DNA of 36,320 nucleotides, taken from Tieghemiomyces parasiticus (taxonomy: Eukaryota; Kickxellomycota; Dimargaritomycetes; Dimargaritales; Dimargaritaceae). Shown here piece by piece: positions 17,971 to 29,815 of this stretch. The stretch lies in assembly GCA_027575765.1 (NCBI GenBank), contig JANBPT010000430.1:1-36320 (forward strand), read 5' to 3'. Made by a program: the position numbers and the translations under genes. Below the pieces are notes generated by a model that saw only the letters and a list, made by a program, of their open reading frames with translations, searched no databases and was not told the origin of the DNA. Within the stretch, counting starts at the first letter, position 1. Each line of letters starts with the position of its first letter.

Positions 17971-20900
17971 GCGCCCTTGATGACCGGTCATAGAGCTCCC
18001 TTTACTACACCTTCCATCCGGTCAGCCGAACGGCGGTGGGCGGAACGTACTTGTCAAAGGGACCTTTGGTACGGCAACCGGCGTGCTGGAGTACGCGGAT
18101 ACTGTTGTAAACTTTGGTAACATCCCATCGGCCATAACCGCTCTATGGGGGAAGGTCTCTGGTAACCTGTGATTCCATGCTATTTAGCAAGATTGATCAC
18201 TAGGCAGCTGTCCTAGATAGCTCCGGATGTAGCGAGCTGGCGTCGCAACTTCTAGGCTTACCCAATTGACTAAGAGAATCAAGGCGACGCTCATCGAATG
18301 CTGCAATGGTAGTGACTTGCTTTGATGCGAACATTGATCTGAGCTCACCCTGTCGACGAACTCTTTGGATTTTCGCAATGCAAAGAGAACGTTTGACGGG
18401 GACCGTTTTGACACGACCACCTCACCAGACATGATACCTTAAATGGGTGCCACGCCATACGCATGACTGCTGACCCAAGAAGTCAACACTGTGTACTAGT
18501 AGGCTAGAAATAGCGGCATCCCTTAAGTTACTCCTGCGAGTCACTGCGCCCCATGGTTCTTCGGTTCCCCTTGGCAAGTCGATCTCGCAAGTCTTCCTGG
18601 CTAAACGCCATCAGCCAGGCGTTGTTAATCGATATCCCGAGAAGCGAATAGGTGATGGGAGCTATGGTAACACGGGAAATTTCCCAATGATCGTAGCGGA
18701 ACCTCGGGCCCGATTGGCCACTGCCGTCTTCTCCGCCTTCCCCTCAGCTCCTCCCAAAGCCGCGTCTCTAAAAATGATGAGAAGATTTTGAAGTCGTCTT
18801 GGTCTGAATTTGTAGCCTACCAGCACCATCTGGGCCCTCCTCTGTGGAAGCATTTAACGCCCCGTACCCTCCTCCTCTCGCTAAAAACTATTGGGCGAGA
18901 TCGCCCAGGCGGTTCGGCCAACACCGATTTGCCATATTCATAACTTGATAGGACGTTCCCATCGAATAATGGCGGTGTTTTGGTTTCCGCCCATCCGTCG
19001 TCTTTATCTCCCATTCCGCTGGCGTTGGTAATCACCTGGTGTATCTAATGTGGTTGGTAGGTGGGTTCCACTTCCGTTACCTTAGGTGGGAAGTAATTCG
19101 TTAGTTAGTTTGGTGGGGAAGGAGGGGGTATACATGCAACCTCGCCTAAGTGCAGTGACACTCATTTGTTGAGAGGGGAGACGGTCAAACTTTTCAAAAG
19201 ATCGAGGGCCCGTCGTTTAGAGTGCAGGCGTAAAGTCTGTAAGCGGAAACCCCGTGCAATGTTCTGAGTCAGCCAGGGTCGTACAGCCCACTGATGGTGT
19301 GTACTGTCAGTAAGCCAAGTTGGGAAGCTGATCAAACCATGTTTAGGACGAAAAGCGGCCCAAAGTAGGGGTGAGGGATGGGGGAGGAGATGAATGGACA
19401 CAGTTGGCCCCACTCATCTGATTTGACGTCTCACTATAGCGTCTTGTCAAACCAAAGAATTAGGAAGCTCTTCCTATCCGGCATTTCTTAAACAGTTGGA
19501 GAGTGATTAAACCAACAGAAGAAGTGAAGGGTAATTTAAGAAGGCGGGCTATTTAGGCCTGGTGCACGACCAAGACTGGGCTGGTGAGGTATAGCGAGCG
19601 CCGCTGAACAACCTAACGTAAAGTTTCGCAAGAATATGATGCGACGGTCCGCTATGCTATAAAGGCTAGGAGGCATTGCCTACGCAAACGACGGACAATA
19701 AGGGACGGTCTGCCCTAGCCGATGCACCCAAACGGCGCACTGGTAAATATGGTCGCTCCTTAGATAGCCGGGTAGGTAACCAACAGTATATTATTTCACC
19801 CACACCCACTGCGACCCCCCCCCAGTCCACTCTTGGCGAACAGCGGTCGGTCCAGTTCATCCTTTTTCGCAGTGCGCGAGACATCTCTTCGCCCTGAAGG
19901 ATCCAATAGGACTATCCATACGGGTTGCCAGGGACCCGTGTGGCTCAACGGCACCCGAACTAGTCTTCAAACTGAACCTTAGCCACCCCGTTCATTGTAA
20001 AGGGTCGGAGAGTATTTTACAGCTGTGCCGGGTCTACAATTTATGGGGCAGTGCTAACCTCGGCCATAATCGATGACCTGTCCCGATATCACTCGTTGAC
20101 ACCTATGCTGCAAGACAACGTTGCCAGCAAACATCGTCTCAGAAGTTAGCATCAAGCCATCGGGTAGGTGTCTCTTTGGGCAGACCCATTTCCGGTTTAT
20201 AGCACTAGATAACAATACCTAGTTGGGGGGAGTGGGATTATGATTCACCAATGAAGGTGAGAGTTGGCCTCCCCATATCAGAATGGAGTCACGGTCAAGG
20301 TTTCTAATTTACATGTGCGTTCCCGCGCCAATGTGGCACCGCTACTTTTCCACCCCTTGGTTCTGCCGGTGGTTTCAAGGGGTTTGGCGGGTTTAGATGA
20401 AAGCACAACTGCCGTGCACTGGTGGTGTCGCCCCGATGCGCTGGGGCCCAATGCAGCCGTCCGACGTACTCCTTTCTCCATGTTGTCTCCGGCCGGTGAC
20501 TACGTGTATACATTGAACATGCCCAACAGGATTGAGGATAGCTCGGTCCCACATTCATACTCCACGGCCACCAAGTAGCACTCAAAGTTAGGATGGTTTG
20601 GGAGGGGGGGAGCACGCCAACACACAAATATACCCCAGAGGACTGTTTACCCCAAACCAATTGCCTTCCGGAAGGCCTACATGCCCAGCATAAGGTGGGA
20701 GTGGGAAATAAGGGAGATGTGGGGGTAGAGGCCGACCAATGGCGTTGGAATCAACTGAGCGGCCTCTGTAATCAGGGGTACCAAGTGAGAAAATCATTGG
20801 TAGCTAGCATCCAGGCCTTGAGGCTGCAAAGGTAGGAGCGGCCAGGGTAGTGGCCGCGAATCGCTGCCAGGGCATCGGCTGAGTTGCGCGTGTAGAACCA

Positions 20901-23599
20901 CCGTCGCTCGAAAACCAAACGCCCGGAACATTAGTCGTTAGCGAACGGCTCGGAGCAGTGGGGCTGAAAGGCACGGCAGCCGCAGCTAACGATGATGCCA
21001 CCTTGCATTCGTTGATAGTCTGCATCCAACGGGTATGAGGGGTGGCAGTGTACAAGGGAAGGAGTGGGGACAGTCCCGGCCCCTGCCTTTCGGCATCGAC
21101 GTTGGCCAGCCTCCAATCGACCGAGTGAGAGGGTTGGTAGTAGTGCACACACGCCTTTCTCCTGGCGATATCGAACCAGAGTCGAGTCCCACGACTGCCT
21201 CCATCGATCATGTACGGTGTTGAACTGTGTCCAACGCGGGGCCTCAGTCGGTGAGATTGGACTGAGCGGATCGACTGAACAGGTCAAGCCACACGGTATC
21301 GGTGCAAGGCCCCCGAGTCACCCGCGCGTCCTCTCCCCTGCCGCGCTACTGACGTCAAAGGCTGGCCGGGCTCAGCAGTAACGCCCATCGGGTTGCACCG
21401 TCAGCATGCGGAGCAGATTGGTGCCATTAATCGCCACTGTCCTCTATCACGCCTCTAGAAATGGCTATATTGGCCTCCCACCGAGTCCGTGTCTCCACCG
21501 CCAGAAGCGCTTTGGCGGGCGTTAACACCCACACAAACGACTCCGTCCGCGGCACTGCATGTCCATAACCCCGGATCCTGACTAGGCTTTACTTTTTGCT
21601 GTCGTCACTGCGTTAATCATGATGGCGGTTCTGTGGCGCTGTATGCTGGTCCTGGGTGGGTGAGCTCCGTGCGCTTGCCTACGAAATAGTGTATGCACAT
21701 ATACCTTTCTCCCTAGTGCTCAAGCGACTTTTAATAACCCCCCCCCTCCGCCTCCTCTAGTCCTCAAACACGTACACTCTACTGACTTGGCCTTTCGGGT
21801 AACGCTGACTGGCCACGTCCTGTTTTACGCCCGCGCATACACAGCAATGAAGAGAATGGGATCACCATAACTTAACCCTTATTAGCAACCGCCCTTCTCA
21901 GCAAATTCACCAGCCCATGTCACCAAGCTTTTTTTTTTGTGTGTGTATCTCTCCCATCTCACTCACCTCCGATCTACCCACCTGCCCTATTTTGCGCCGC
22001 CCCACATCGACCAGTGAGCCGACCTCGGACCAACTCCACTCAGCCATTGACATCCCACCATGTTCTCTTTCTCAGACAGGTCCATGGTCTATCGACACTA
22101 CATATACATATCCTTTCTCTGCCCATCCCTTCCCGCATTAATTGCTGCCGGTTGTATATAGCCTCCGCCCACTGCTGACCCTTTGCTCACTTGGATATTT
22201 AATCTGGGACACCGTTTGTCAAGACCTCATTATCTATCGTTGCCCCTTATCGTCAACTCTGCTACTCCTTCAAACCTCTCTACCCTACTATCCAGTATAT
22301 CCTCCTCTATAACCTAATCGTGCATAGTCTCACTCTACCTCCTATCACTCGGGGCACGCACTACCTCCCCTTCGCACCCCCCCCACCGATTGCAACGGGT
22401 CTTGTCACATACGGTAGGTCAAGCCTCGTACAACGCTCCCACTGACCCCGATGGTTTCCGGCACACGCGCTTCGCCATCGGCGGTACCCAACCAGTACGC
22501 CCACTGCCCCTGAAGCGGGGTTCCGCTCGGGGGTACTGAGCTACGCCGTCTGCCGGCGCCATGTTCCCTTCTACCGTGGCCTATTTCCGGATGACCACTG
22601 CACCCTCCCAACCCCAGTGTGACTCTAGGCTAACTTGCGTTTGACCCTTTACACGACCCTGCTCCTTGTGCACATTATTTGACCTATACTACTGTGTATT
22701 AGATCCGACCTTCTTCGCCGTGTTCCTATCCCCAAAATTATCCAGCCCCTGGTACCAACTAAAAGGTAAGTCGCTGTATATCGTTCGGCGTTTCCCGAGA
22801 CGGCCCCGGCACTATACAAGGTACCCAGGTAGTTCAGCTGTATGCTCTGTTGATCTTGTTCCGCCCGGCCATTGGTGGGCAAGGGCAGGGTTTCGATTAA
22901 GGGAGAATAGGGAAAGATACGCTGCTTGCATGCTGCACTTGGTAAATCGTGGTGGTCTGCGGCGCTGGGAATTGGCAGATACACTCCAATATGCACTGCC
23001 CCCCTTTGATATTCTGCTTTCTTTGGGTGTGCGCGCGCAGCCCAGGTTTTCCTTGGTCACCCACCGTTTAGTATGCGCGGATGGCGGTGTCGTTGGCAGC
23101 CATTGTTGTGTTGGCGAGTGAGTGGTGAACGGGTCATTCCTACCTATCTAGGTACACCGAATGCCCAGCGATGGCTCATCCGGCACCTCCAGGTTTTCTT
23201 CATTTTTCCTGGAGGGCCCTCACATCACTCCTTTACCCGCTGGTCTATATAGACAGTCCGCAAAGAGTCAGGAGGTGAAATTGACCACATTTTTCACCCT
23301 CCCTTCATGGCCGTTTTGTTTTTCCGAGGCCTCGCCAATGGCTAGGTAGGCTGAGTCGTTCCCTGTTCACTGGAGCGTAGGTGGTTGAGCATTGGAGAGT
23401 GAGTCAAGAGTAATCCCACCCCGGTTTATTTGTTGCGATCCGCCCTCTGTTACCTAGGCTGGAGGGTGGATTGTGGGGGGAGGGGAAACCTGGTTCGTCT
23501 TGGAACCCACCTTGTCGGCCTCCTTGACTTTCCCAATTACCCTCTTTGGCCCAGCTCCGTTGGCCAACTTGGCCCGAACCTGTTGATGGTGCGGCTTGG
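17971..23599. other. 5.6 kb gene-less region
   Basis: No open frame here has a recognisable domain, signal peptide with context or plausible exon chain. Overlapping short frames on both strands (for example around 20264-21290) look like chance. C runs occur at about 19816, 21739 and 22376, and a T9 plus GT stretch at about 21929-21945. From about 21700 to 22640 the + strand turns C/T-rich. An unrecognised non-coding RNA or remote regulatory sequence cannot be excluded. Confidence 0.45.
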
Positions 23600-26047
23600 T
23601 TTTTTGCGGGCCGGTCCCCTCCATCACTTCCACGCTCCCGTGTCAGTGCAGATTGTAGCCGCCAGTGTCTCCCCACCTGATCTCACCAGTGCAAAACCTC
23701 CGTGTCCCCACACCATGTGCCTCGGGGCAGGCCGGGCTCTGGCGGCTCAATCCATCCTTCCTTTTCATATCGACGTGCACGCCGTTGACAGCCTATTAGT
23801 TTGTCTCCTTCCCTCCCCTCCCTGCCTTCGTGCTTGGACAAATCATCCGAATGTGACGGCGGCGTGGGCAATCGTTTAACGTTCATTTTTATTTACCTCT
23901 ACTCCTTCGTTACGGTTCTCCTTTCTACACCGGTGCTGGTGGCCAACCGCATATGGCTTGGACCCTCTCTCAACACCCCCCTGCCTCGACTTAACGATCT
24001 ATTTGCCCCTTCGGCTTGGGGCCCAGCAGTCAGGCAACCTCAACGTCCCTCAACTGGCCTATACCTTTCACTTTTACGGATGATTGCCACCCCGCCCGTT
24101 GTGAGTATCTTGGATGGATGGGACCGTAGTGTAATTAGGTTCCCGAAATCGCCTTGCAACGCTCGCCCATTCTCGACGTTTTCTTGAGCTGAGCGATTCT
24201 CGTCGGACCGCACCGCCCCGGACTGGCCCGAACCTCTTTCCCTGTCATCTGCCTGTACGCGCGTGCACACTATCCCCTTCCATTAGGAGACCGTTGGCCC
24301 ACACTCCCTCCTCCCCTTGGCTCACCCCTGCTTTACTCTAGCGGCCGAGATTACTTTGCCCGGTCGGGTCTTTGGTCGTTTTTACCCCTTACGCCGCCTC
24401 CCTCTCTCCCGGCTGCCCTTCCGCTATTCGCCTAACTTACGAACCTTACGCCTAGCAACATAGTGCTAGGTCCGTCTCCGGAAGGACGTTTGGTCACCTT
24501 TTAATATCCCACCGCCCCGCAACGCACACTCTATTTTGGCCATTCTTATACTAGACGCTCCTTTGTCTATCACGCGTTCCGGCACCTCGGAACCGGCGCA
24601 ATCGTTTTATCTTTGTCAAGTGTTGTGTTTTTATATATATATATATATATATGCCCGATGACCCTTACTCATCGGCGGAGTTACTTGTTCCGCTCATCCT
24701 CCTGTCTTGTCCATATCAATTCCCTGCCCGTATTCCCCTCCTTCTCCCATCATCCACATCTACCCGGTCACCCACCTCCGCTTTTTTTCCCTCTTAATCT
24801 CCGTTTCTGAGCCCGTCCGCCACATGCGCCCTACATACCTTTCCGCGTATCACGGCAATCACTAACCTGCCCTTCGTAACTACCTCATCTGCTGCACTTA
24901 CTCTACATCGCTAGGCCATTGGTATTTACCACACCTTCCTTCAACCAGCACCTCGCCCTCTCCCGCACGAGAATAATTTGGCGTGACCCACCGGTCGCCT
25001 ATTGGCTTGTTTCTGTACGCCGACCACCATTCATTCACCCTGGCCCCACACTCTACGCCAAGGATAACCCGTAACCTGTTACCGCCTGGCGGCGTCATTC
25101 ACTAATCCCCGGCGTGTGAAGAACGAGCAGCGGCTCATTGCCCACCGTTCACGCTGTACTGCTTAAACTTTAAACCCTTCTTAATACCTTCTACATAGGC
25201 GCCAACCCCCGTTACCAACCCGTGTGGCCGTATCTCAACGCCACCACGACCGTCGCAGAGCCTTGGCATTCAGTCCTTCTCCCACTCACAACCGCCTTTC
25301 GGCCTCACCTCTTAGCCAACCTTTTGTTCGGCTCGGTCCAATCTGTACCACTTCCCTCCCTACCTACTCAGTAACTCTTGTTTGTCTCCCAGGTACGGTT
25401 ACTAATCGACGCCTTCGTGTACGCGACGATTTACGCATCCGTTCAGCCTCTGTCAGTCCTGCACCTCAGCTCCCGCTGATTCGTGTATTTAGTCACACGC
25501 CATCTCGTCGGTGACCACCCTTTTTTTCTGCCGTGCTGTGTCCATTTCCATCGAGGACCGTTGTTTGTGCGGACGCCCGTTCCTTCCGAGACTGCGCCAA
25601 CGCTTCCTTAGCCTGCTTGCTTCGGCGCCACAGGCACATGTTTTGGCAGAATTAGGCTCGGTGCGCGCTTCCCGACATTCCTTCGCTGGTATCCCTTACC
25701 CCTATCATTTTCACACTGTTCATCACCGTCCCGCTTTATCCAGTTTACCCTGTGTATTATACACAACCCCTTGGAGACTTCCCAGCGCGCCTACTACCCA
25801 ACCCCCCTGCCCTTTAATCATAGTACGGCTTCACCGACTTCTCTCACTTCACTCCACCCGTCGCAACCGCCATTGTTCACCTTTTCGCTAAAATCTAGCC
25901 GTCTCCCCTCCCCTCTCTGCAACACTCTAGTAGACTGACACAGTCCCTTGATCCCTCAGACAACACCTCTCTCGCGTGTCCAATCTTACATTCTCTTGGC
26001 ACATATACCACGCACTGAATATTTTGTAATCACTCGCCACCGCCAGC
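23600..26047 (+). promoter_or_regulatory. Long pyrimidine-rich upstream region of the Ras exchange factor
   Basis: The + strand is persistently pyrimidine-rich: hand counts of 60-base lines at 24241, 24721 and 25681 give about 63, 78 and 75 percent C+T. It runs directly into the ATG at 26048. Shorter C/T-rich leaders precede most genes in the window, so this may be an unusually long leader, perhaps with introns, or an extended promoter. No coding frame is supported. Confidence 0.4.
24632..24652. repeat. (TA)n microsatellite
   Basis: About ten TA units following a T-run, 1.4 kb upstream of the Ras exchange factor start. It could act as a TATA region but is more simply a microsatellite. Confidence 0.85.
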
Positions 26048-29000
26048 ATGCACCCTCCTGTCAGAGCAGTCTATGACTTTGAAGGGCAGGGGCCGTCCAG
26101 CCTGTCCTTCCGGAAAGGCGACGTAATTGAGGTCCACACCCAGCTCGACTCAGGCTGGTGGAACGGGACGTGCCGCAACGAGCGCGGTTGGTTCCCGTCT
26201 AACTACGTCGAGCTGTATCAGCCCGAGGAGGCGCCGTCACCTCCGGTGCCTACGAGTCGACCCCACGCCGCAGCTACCACCACGCACCGTCACCGTGGCA
26301 CGGGCTCCAACGCCTCCACGCGGTCCTCTCCGATTGCCCCCGCCACCCCGACTACGGGTACGGCCGCTTCCCCGGCCGATGCCGGGCTTGAAACCGACCT
26401 GTCCGCTAAACTCACCCTCTCATCGCCTACCCGGCTTCGGGTCGGGACCGACACGTCACTGCCGCCGTCCGCTGTGGGCACTGCCGCCCTTCTCACCACT
26501 TCCTTGTCCCGGAGCCCATCGCGGACCAACTCGGCAACTAAGGCCGAATTCTCGACCAGTCGGCCCGTATCCCGGTTGCCGCCCGGCTGGGGTATTAAGA
26601 GCCTGCCCGACGGCCGCCACTACTACTACCACATGGTGACTGACCTCACCGCCTGGACTCTGGATGGCGTTGACCCCGACACCGGTGTACGCAACGCGCC
26701 GGGTTCTGGCCCCACGCCAGCCCAGTCAACCGCCGCGACCCCGAAGGACCGGCGGCGCGGATCCGGGGCCTCGACCGATTCGCAATCATCTCTCCCGGTC
26801 ACCGCCGAGGTGTCCATGTGGGCGTTCAATCTTCAGCAGCGCCCCCACCCGCGACCGCGGCGGCCCTCGACAGGACCAAACACGTCTTTCATGGGTGATA
26901 CCGCGGCCGGCCAGGCCCCCACCTGGGAACGTCTCAGCGCCAATGTGGTTTACGCCGCCCAGCAGCTCACCAACGCCGGCAAGGCCGATGCCAAGTACGA
27001 ATTCCTCCCGCTAACCCTAGTCGTCGTGTCCGCCGTTCACGCCATGTTTCGCGCCTCCGACACCGTAGAGCGTGACGCGCCCATCTTCCGTTCCCAGAAG
27101 CTGCTGAAGGCCCACCACCGGCAGGTCACCAACGCTCTGTGCAAGGTGGTGGTTTCGGCCAAGAACGCCTCGGTCGTATGGCCCGCCCCGGATGCCGTCC
27201 AAGTCATGCAGCGTGACACCAACGAACTCCTGCTGGCTATGCGCCACTTCGTAATCGCCGCCGAGGAGAGCGGCGTGGTACTGCACCCGATCGACGAATC
27301 TGATGACGCCGTGTCTGCTGCCATGCTGGGTAACAGCTACGCACGGGCAGGACGGTCCATGGCCTCCGATGCGGTGGGCCCGTCCAACGCCTCTGTCATG
27401 ACCACTGAGACCGGCCATAGCCAGTACTACGAGGACGTGATTTCCCAGCGCCACCTCAAGTACGTCGACATTCTCTCCCAGATGGAGTCGGTCCTGCACG
27501 CCCTGGCCAAGGCGTTGACCCTCCTACTACGCCACCTGCGCCGCGGGGACGTAAGTCTGGTGAGGGTTATCACCCTGGCCAAGAAATCCGTCTACGAGAT
27601 TGGCCAATTTTTGCTTATTCTGGAGGAACTCGATCTGGAGCTAGCAGGGGACGCCCTGGCCCGTCAGTTCGCGCGCAACAAGCAGGCACTGTACGGGGAC
27701 GTGGCCAACATGGTCATGTCTATCCAGGCCGCCACGCAAGAGGGTGGCGACAGTGTGGGCGTAGTATCCGAGCGTGTTCTGGCGCACACCAACGCCCTCA
27801 ACAACGCTGTGTACGAGGTGCTAGTTACTGCCAAGCACGTGGTCGAGGCCATGGACAACCATGAGGAAGAGCTCCTGGTCAGCGCCATCGATAAGCTACG
27901 GGGCGGGTCCCCGACCGGCAGCTACGCTGACCTATCCGCCCAGCCGCGCCGCGCGCAATCCATGCCCTACTTGCGCGAACAGGCCGAACGCCCGGTGGAC
28001 CGTCATCTCTCTGCTTTCGAGTACTCGGCCCTCCGCAACAATATCCGCTACCGGTCAAACAGCAGTGCCACTGCTGGGCCCTTCCCCGGGACCGGCGAGG
28101 GCCTGGATCTGGATGACGGCGAGATCCATGCATCTGACGCCCAATCGGTGAGCACGGCCATCAACCACCACTCTCACGGTGGCGGGCCTCGGACCTCCGG
28201 CCTGCGCCGGTCCACGGTCGATACTGACAGTGACGACGATGAGGACGACACCTACAGCCGTCACAACCGGTCGGTGTCCACTATCAACCAGCGCAACAAG
28301 CTCAAGAAGTTCTTTGGCGACGAGGCCATGCTGGGTTCCGGATCCACCAACACCCTGGCCACGTCCTCGACGGCCAACGCCCCCGAGGCCATCCCTGGGC
28401 AGCCCATGGGGCTTCCGTTCGCCAACCCCACCGAGACCAAGCTGGCCAAGTTCTTTGGCGAGCAGGCCCCGCTGCACGTGCCGACCACCCGGGCCGCTGT
28501 GGAGGAGAAGCCTTGGTTCCTGGCTCCGGACTATGGGTCGGGCGAACTGGTGTTCACCATTGAGAACAACGTGAAGGGCGCGACGCTGAACGCCCTGGTA
28601 GAGCGCCTGACGGCCCACGACGTGAGTGATATCAACTTCTGCAACACATTTTTGCTCACCTACCGGTCCTTCACTACCACGAACGAGTTCCTCGACCTGA
28701 TCATCAAGCGGTACACCATCCAGCCGCCGCCGGGCCTTAAGCCTGACGAGCTCGAGATGTGGACCGAGCGCAAACTTAAGCCCATCCGTGCGCGCGTCTA
28801 CAACATCATCAAGATGTGGCTGGAGAGCCACTACGTTGAAGATTCCGACATGGACGGCCTGCGCATGCTGCGCGAGTTTGCGTGCACGACGATGGCTGAC
28901 AGTATGCCAACGGCCGCCGAACAGGTGGTCAAGTCGATCGACAAGCGACGCCAGTCGTCGGACGGGGCATTCCGCAAGCTGGTCAAGAATCTACCCAAGC

Positions 29001-29815
29001 AGGCTCCGCCGCCAATCCTGCCCCGCAGCTTCCGTAAGCTTAAGGTGTACGACATCCACGCTCAGGAGCTGGCGCGCCAATTCACCATCCTGGACTCCAA
29101 GGTGTACAACAAGATCAAGTCGGTCGAGTGTCTTAACCAGGCATGGATGGGCCGGGACCCCACGCGGGCGGTCAATATCAAGGCCATGGTGCAGCTATCG
29201 ACCAAGGTCAGTCTCTTCGTGGGCGGAACCATTCTGTCGGAACCCGAACTGCGCAAGCGCGGGAACCTGATTAAGTACTTTATCACGGTGGCCGAGAAGT
29301 GCCGCGAGCTCAACAATTTCAACTCGCTCATGTCCTTCCAGGGCGGTATCGAGCTGGCGTCGGTCCAGCGGCTCAGACGCACGTGGGACACGCTGGGCAC
29401 GCGCACGATGGCCACCTACGAGTCCCTGAAGACGCTAATGGGCACCAACCGCAATTTCGTCGAGTACCGCGAGCAGCTCCACTCGTGCAACCCACCTTGT
29501 ATCCCGTTTCTGGGTACCCACCTGAAGGATCTGGTGTTTGTAGAGGACGGTAATCCGGATTTCCTGCCCAACCAGCCCCACCTCATCAACTTTGACAAGC
29601 GTACCAAGGTAGCCAGTGTTATTCGCGATCTCCAGTCGTACCAGAACACGCCCTACGCCCTCACCGTGGTGCCCGAGATTCAAGAGTTTATCGAGCGGTC
29701 CCTTGAGGAGGTGACCGATTCCCATGGTCTCTACGATATCAGTCTGACTCTCGAACCCCGTGAGCGTGAGGACGAGAAGATTGCCCGCCTGCTCCGCGAG
29801 AGCGGATTCCTGTAG
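26048..29815 (+). CDS. CDC25: Cdc25-type Ras guanine nucleotide exchange factor (SH3-WW-REM-RasGEF)
   Basis: 1255 residues in one long exon. Residues 5-58 are an SH3 domain (AVYDFEG, GWWNGTC, GWFPSNYVEL). Residues 177-206 resemble a WW domain (LPPGWGIKSLPDGRHYYYH), but the closing Trp-Pro is replaced by WTLDG. A Ser/Thr/Pro-rich linker and a helical middle region (about 300-620) follow. Two KFFG motifs (KLKKFFGDEA near 752, KLAKFFGEQA near 799) precede the RasGEF N-terminal/REM domain (about 830-950, FTIENNVKGATLNALVERL, FLLTYRSFTT). The catalytic CDC25 domain spans about 1000-1240, with DPTRAVNIKAMV, KRGNLIKYFITVAEKCRELNNFNSLM and PCIPFLGTHLKDLVFVEDGNPDF. Such proteins load Ras with GTP at the membrane to drive growth, cAMP or MAPK signalling. 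The N-terminal SH3 plus C-terminal GEF order matches yeast Cdc25. The symbol denotes family resemblance; strict orthology is unproven. Confidence 0.92.
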   Translation: MHPPVRAVYDFEGQGPSSLSFRKGDVIEVHTQLDSGWWNGTCRNERGWFPSNYVELYQPEEAPSPPVPTSRPHAAATTTHRHRGTGSNASTRSSPIAPATPTTGTAASPADAGLETDLSAKLTLSSPTRLRVGTDTSLPPSAVGTAALLTTSLSRSPSRTNSATKAEFSTSRPVSRLPPGWGIKSLPDGRHYYYHMVTDLTAWTLDGVDPDTGVRNAPGSGPTPAQSTAATPKDRRRGSGASTDSQSSLPVTAEVSMWAFNLQQRPHPRPRRPSTGPNTSFMGDTAAGQAPTWERLSANVVYAAQQLTNAGKADAKYEFLPLTLVVVSAVHAMFRASDTVERDAPIFRSQKLLKAHHRQVTNALCKVVVSAKNASVVWPAPDAVQVMQRDTNELLLAMRHFVIAAEESGVVLHPIDESDDAVSAAMLGNSYARAGRSMASDAVGPSNASVMTTETGHSQYYEDVISQRHLKYVDILSQMESVLHALAKALTLLLRHLRRGDVSLVRVITLAKKSVYEIGQFLLILEELDLELAGDALARQFARNKQALYGDVANMVMSIQAATQEGGDSVGVVSERVLAHTNALNNAVYEVLVTAKHVVEAMDNHEEELLVSAIDKLRGGSPTGSYADLSAQPRRAQSMPYLREQAERPVDRHLSAFEYSALRNNIRYRSNSSATAGPFPGTGEGLDLDDGEIHASDAQSVSTAINHHSHGGGPRTSGLRRSTVDTDSDDDEDDTYSRHNRSVSTINQRNKLKKFFGDEAMLGSGSTNTLATSSTANAPEAIPGQPMGLPFANPTETKLAKFFGEQAPLHVPTTRAAVEEKPWFLAPDYGSGELVFTIENNVKGATLNALVERLTAHDVSDINFCNTFLLTYRSFTTTNEFLDLIIKRYTIQPPPGLKPDELEMWTERKLKPIRARVYNIIKMWLESHYVEDSDMDGLRMLREFACTTMADSMPTAAEQVVKSIDKRRQSSDGAFRKLVKNLPKQAPPPILPRSFRKLKVYDIHAQELARQFTILDSKVYNKIKSVECLNQAWMGRDPTRAVNIKAMVQLSTKVSLFVGGTILSEPELRKRGNLIKYFITVAEKCRELNNFNSLMSFQGGIELASVQRLRRTWDTLGTRTMATYESLKTLMGTNRNFVEYREQLHSCNPPCIPFLGTHLKDLVFVEDGNPDFLPNQPHLINFDKRTKVASVIRDLQSYQNTPYALTVVPEIQEFIERSLEEVTDSHGLYDISLTLEPREREDEKIARLLRESGFL

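Noticed and set aside
20264..21290. Cluster of overlapping short frames on both strands
   Set aside because: At least one of the frames begins at a non-ATG codon (TTG at 20264). None has a domain or joins by plausible introns, so they look like chance open frames.
23430..23879. 149-codon + strand open frame (Leu/Pro/His-rich)
   Set aside because: Composition follows the C/T-rich sequence. There is no conserved motif, and overlapping frames on the other strand are of similar quality.
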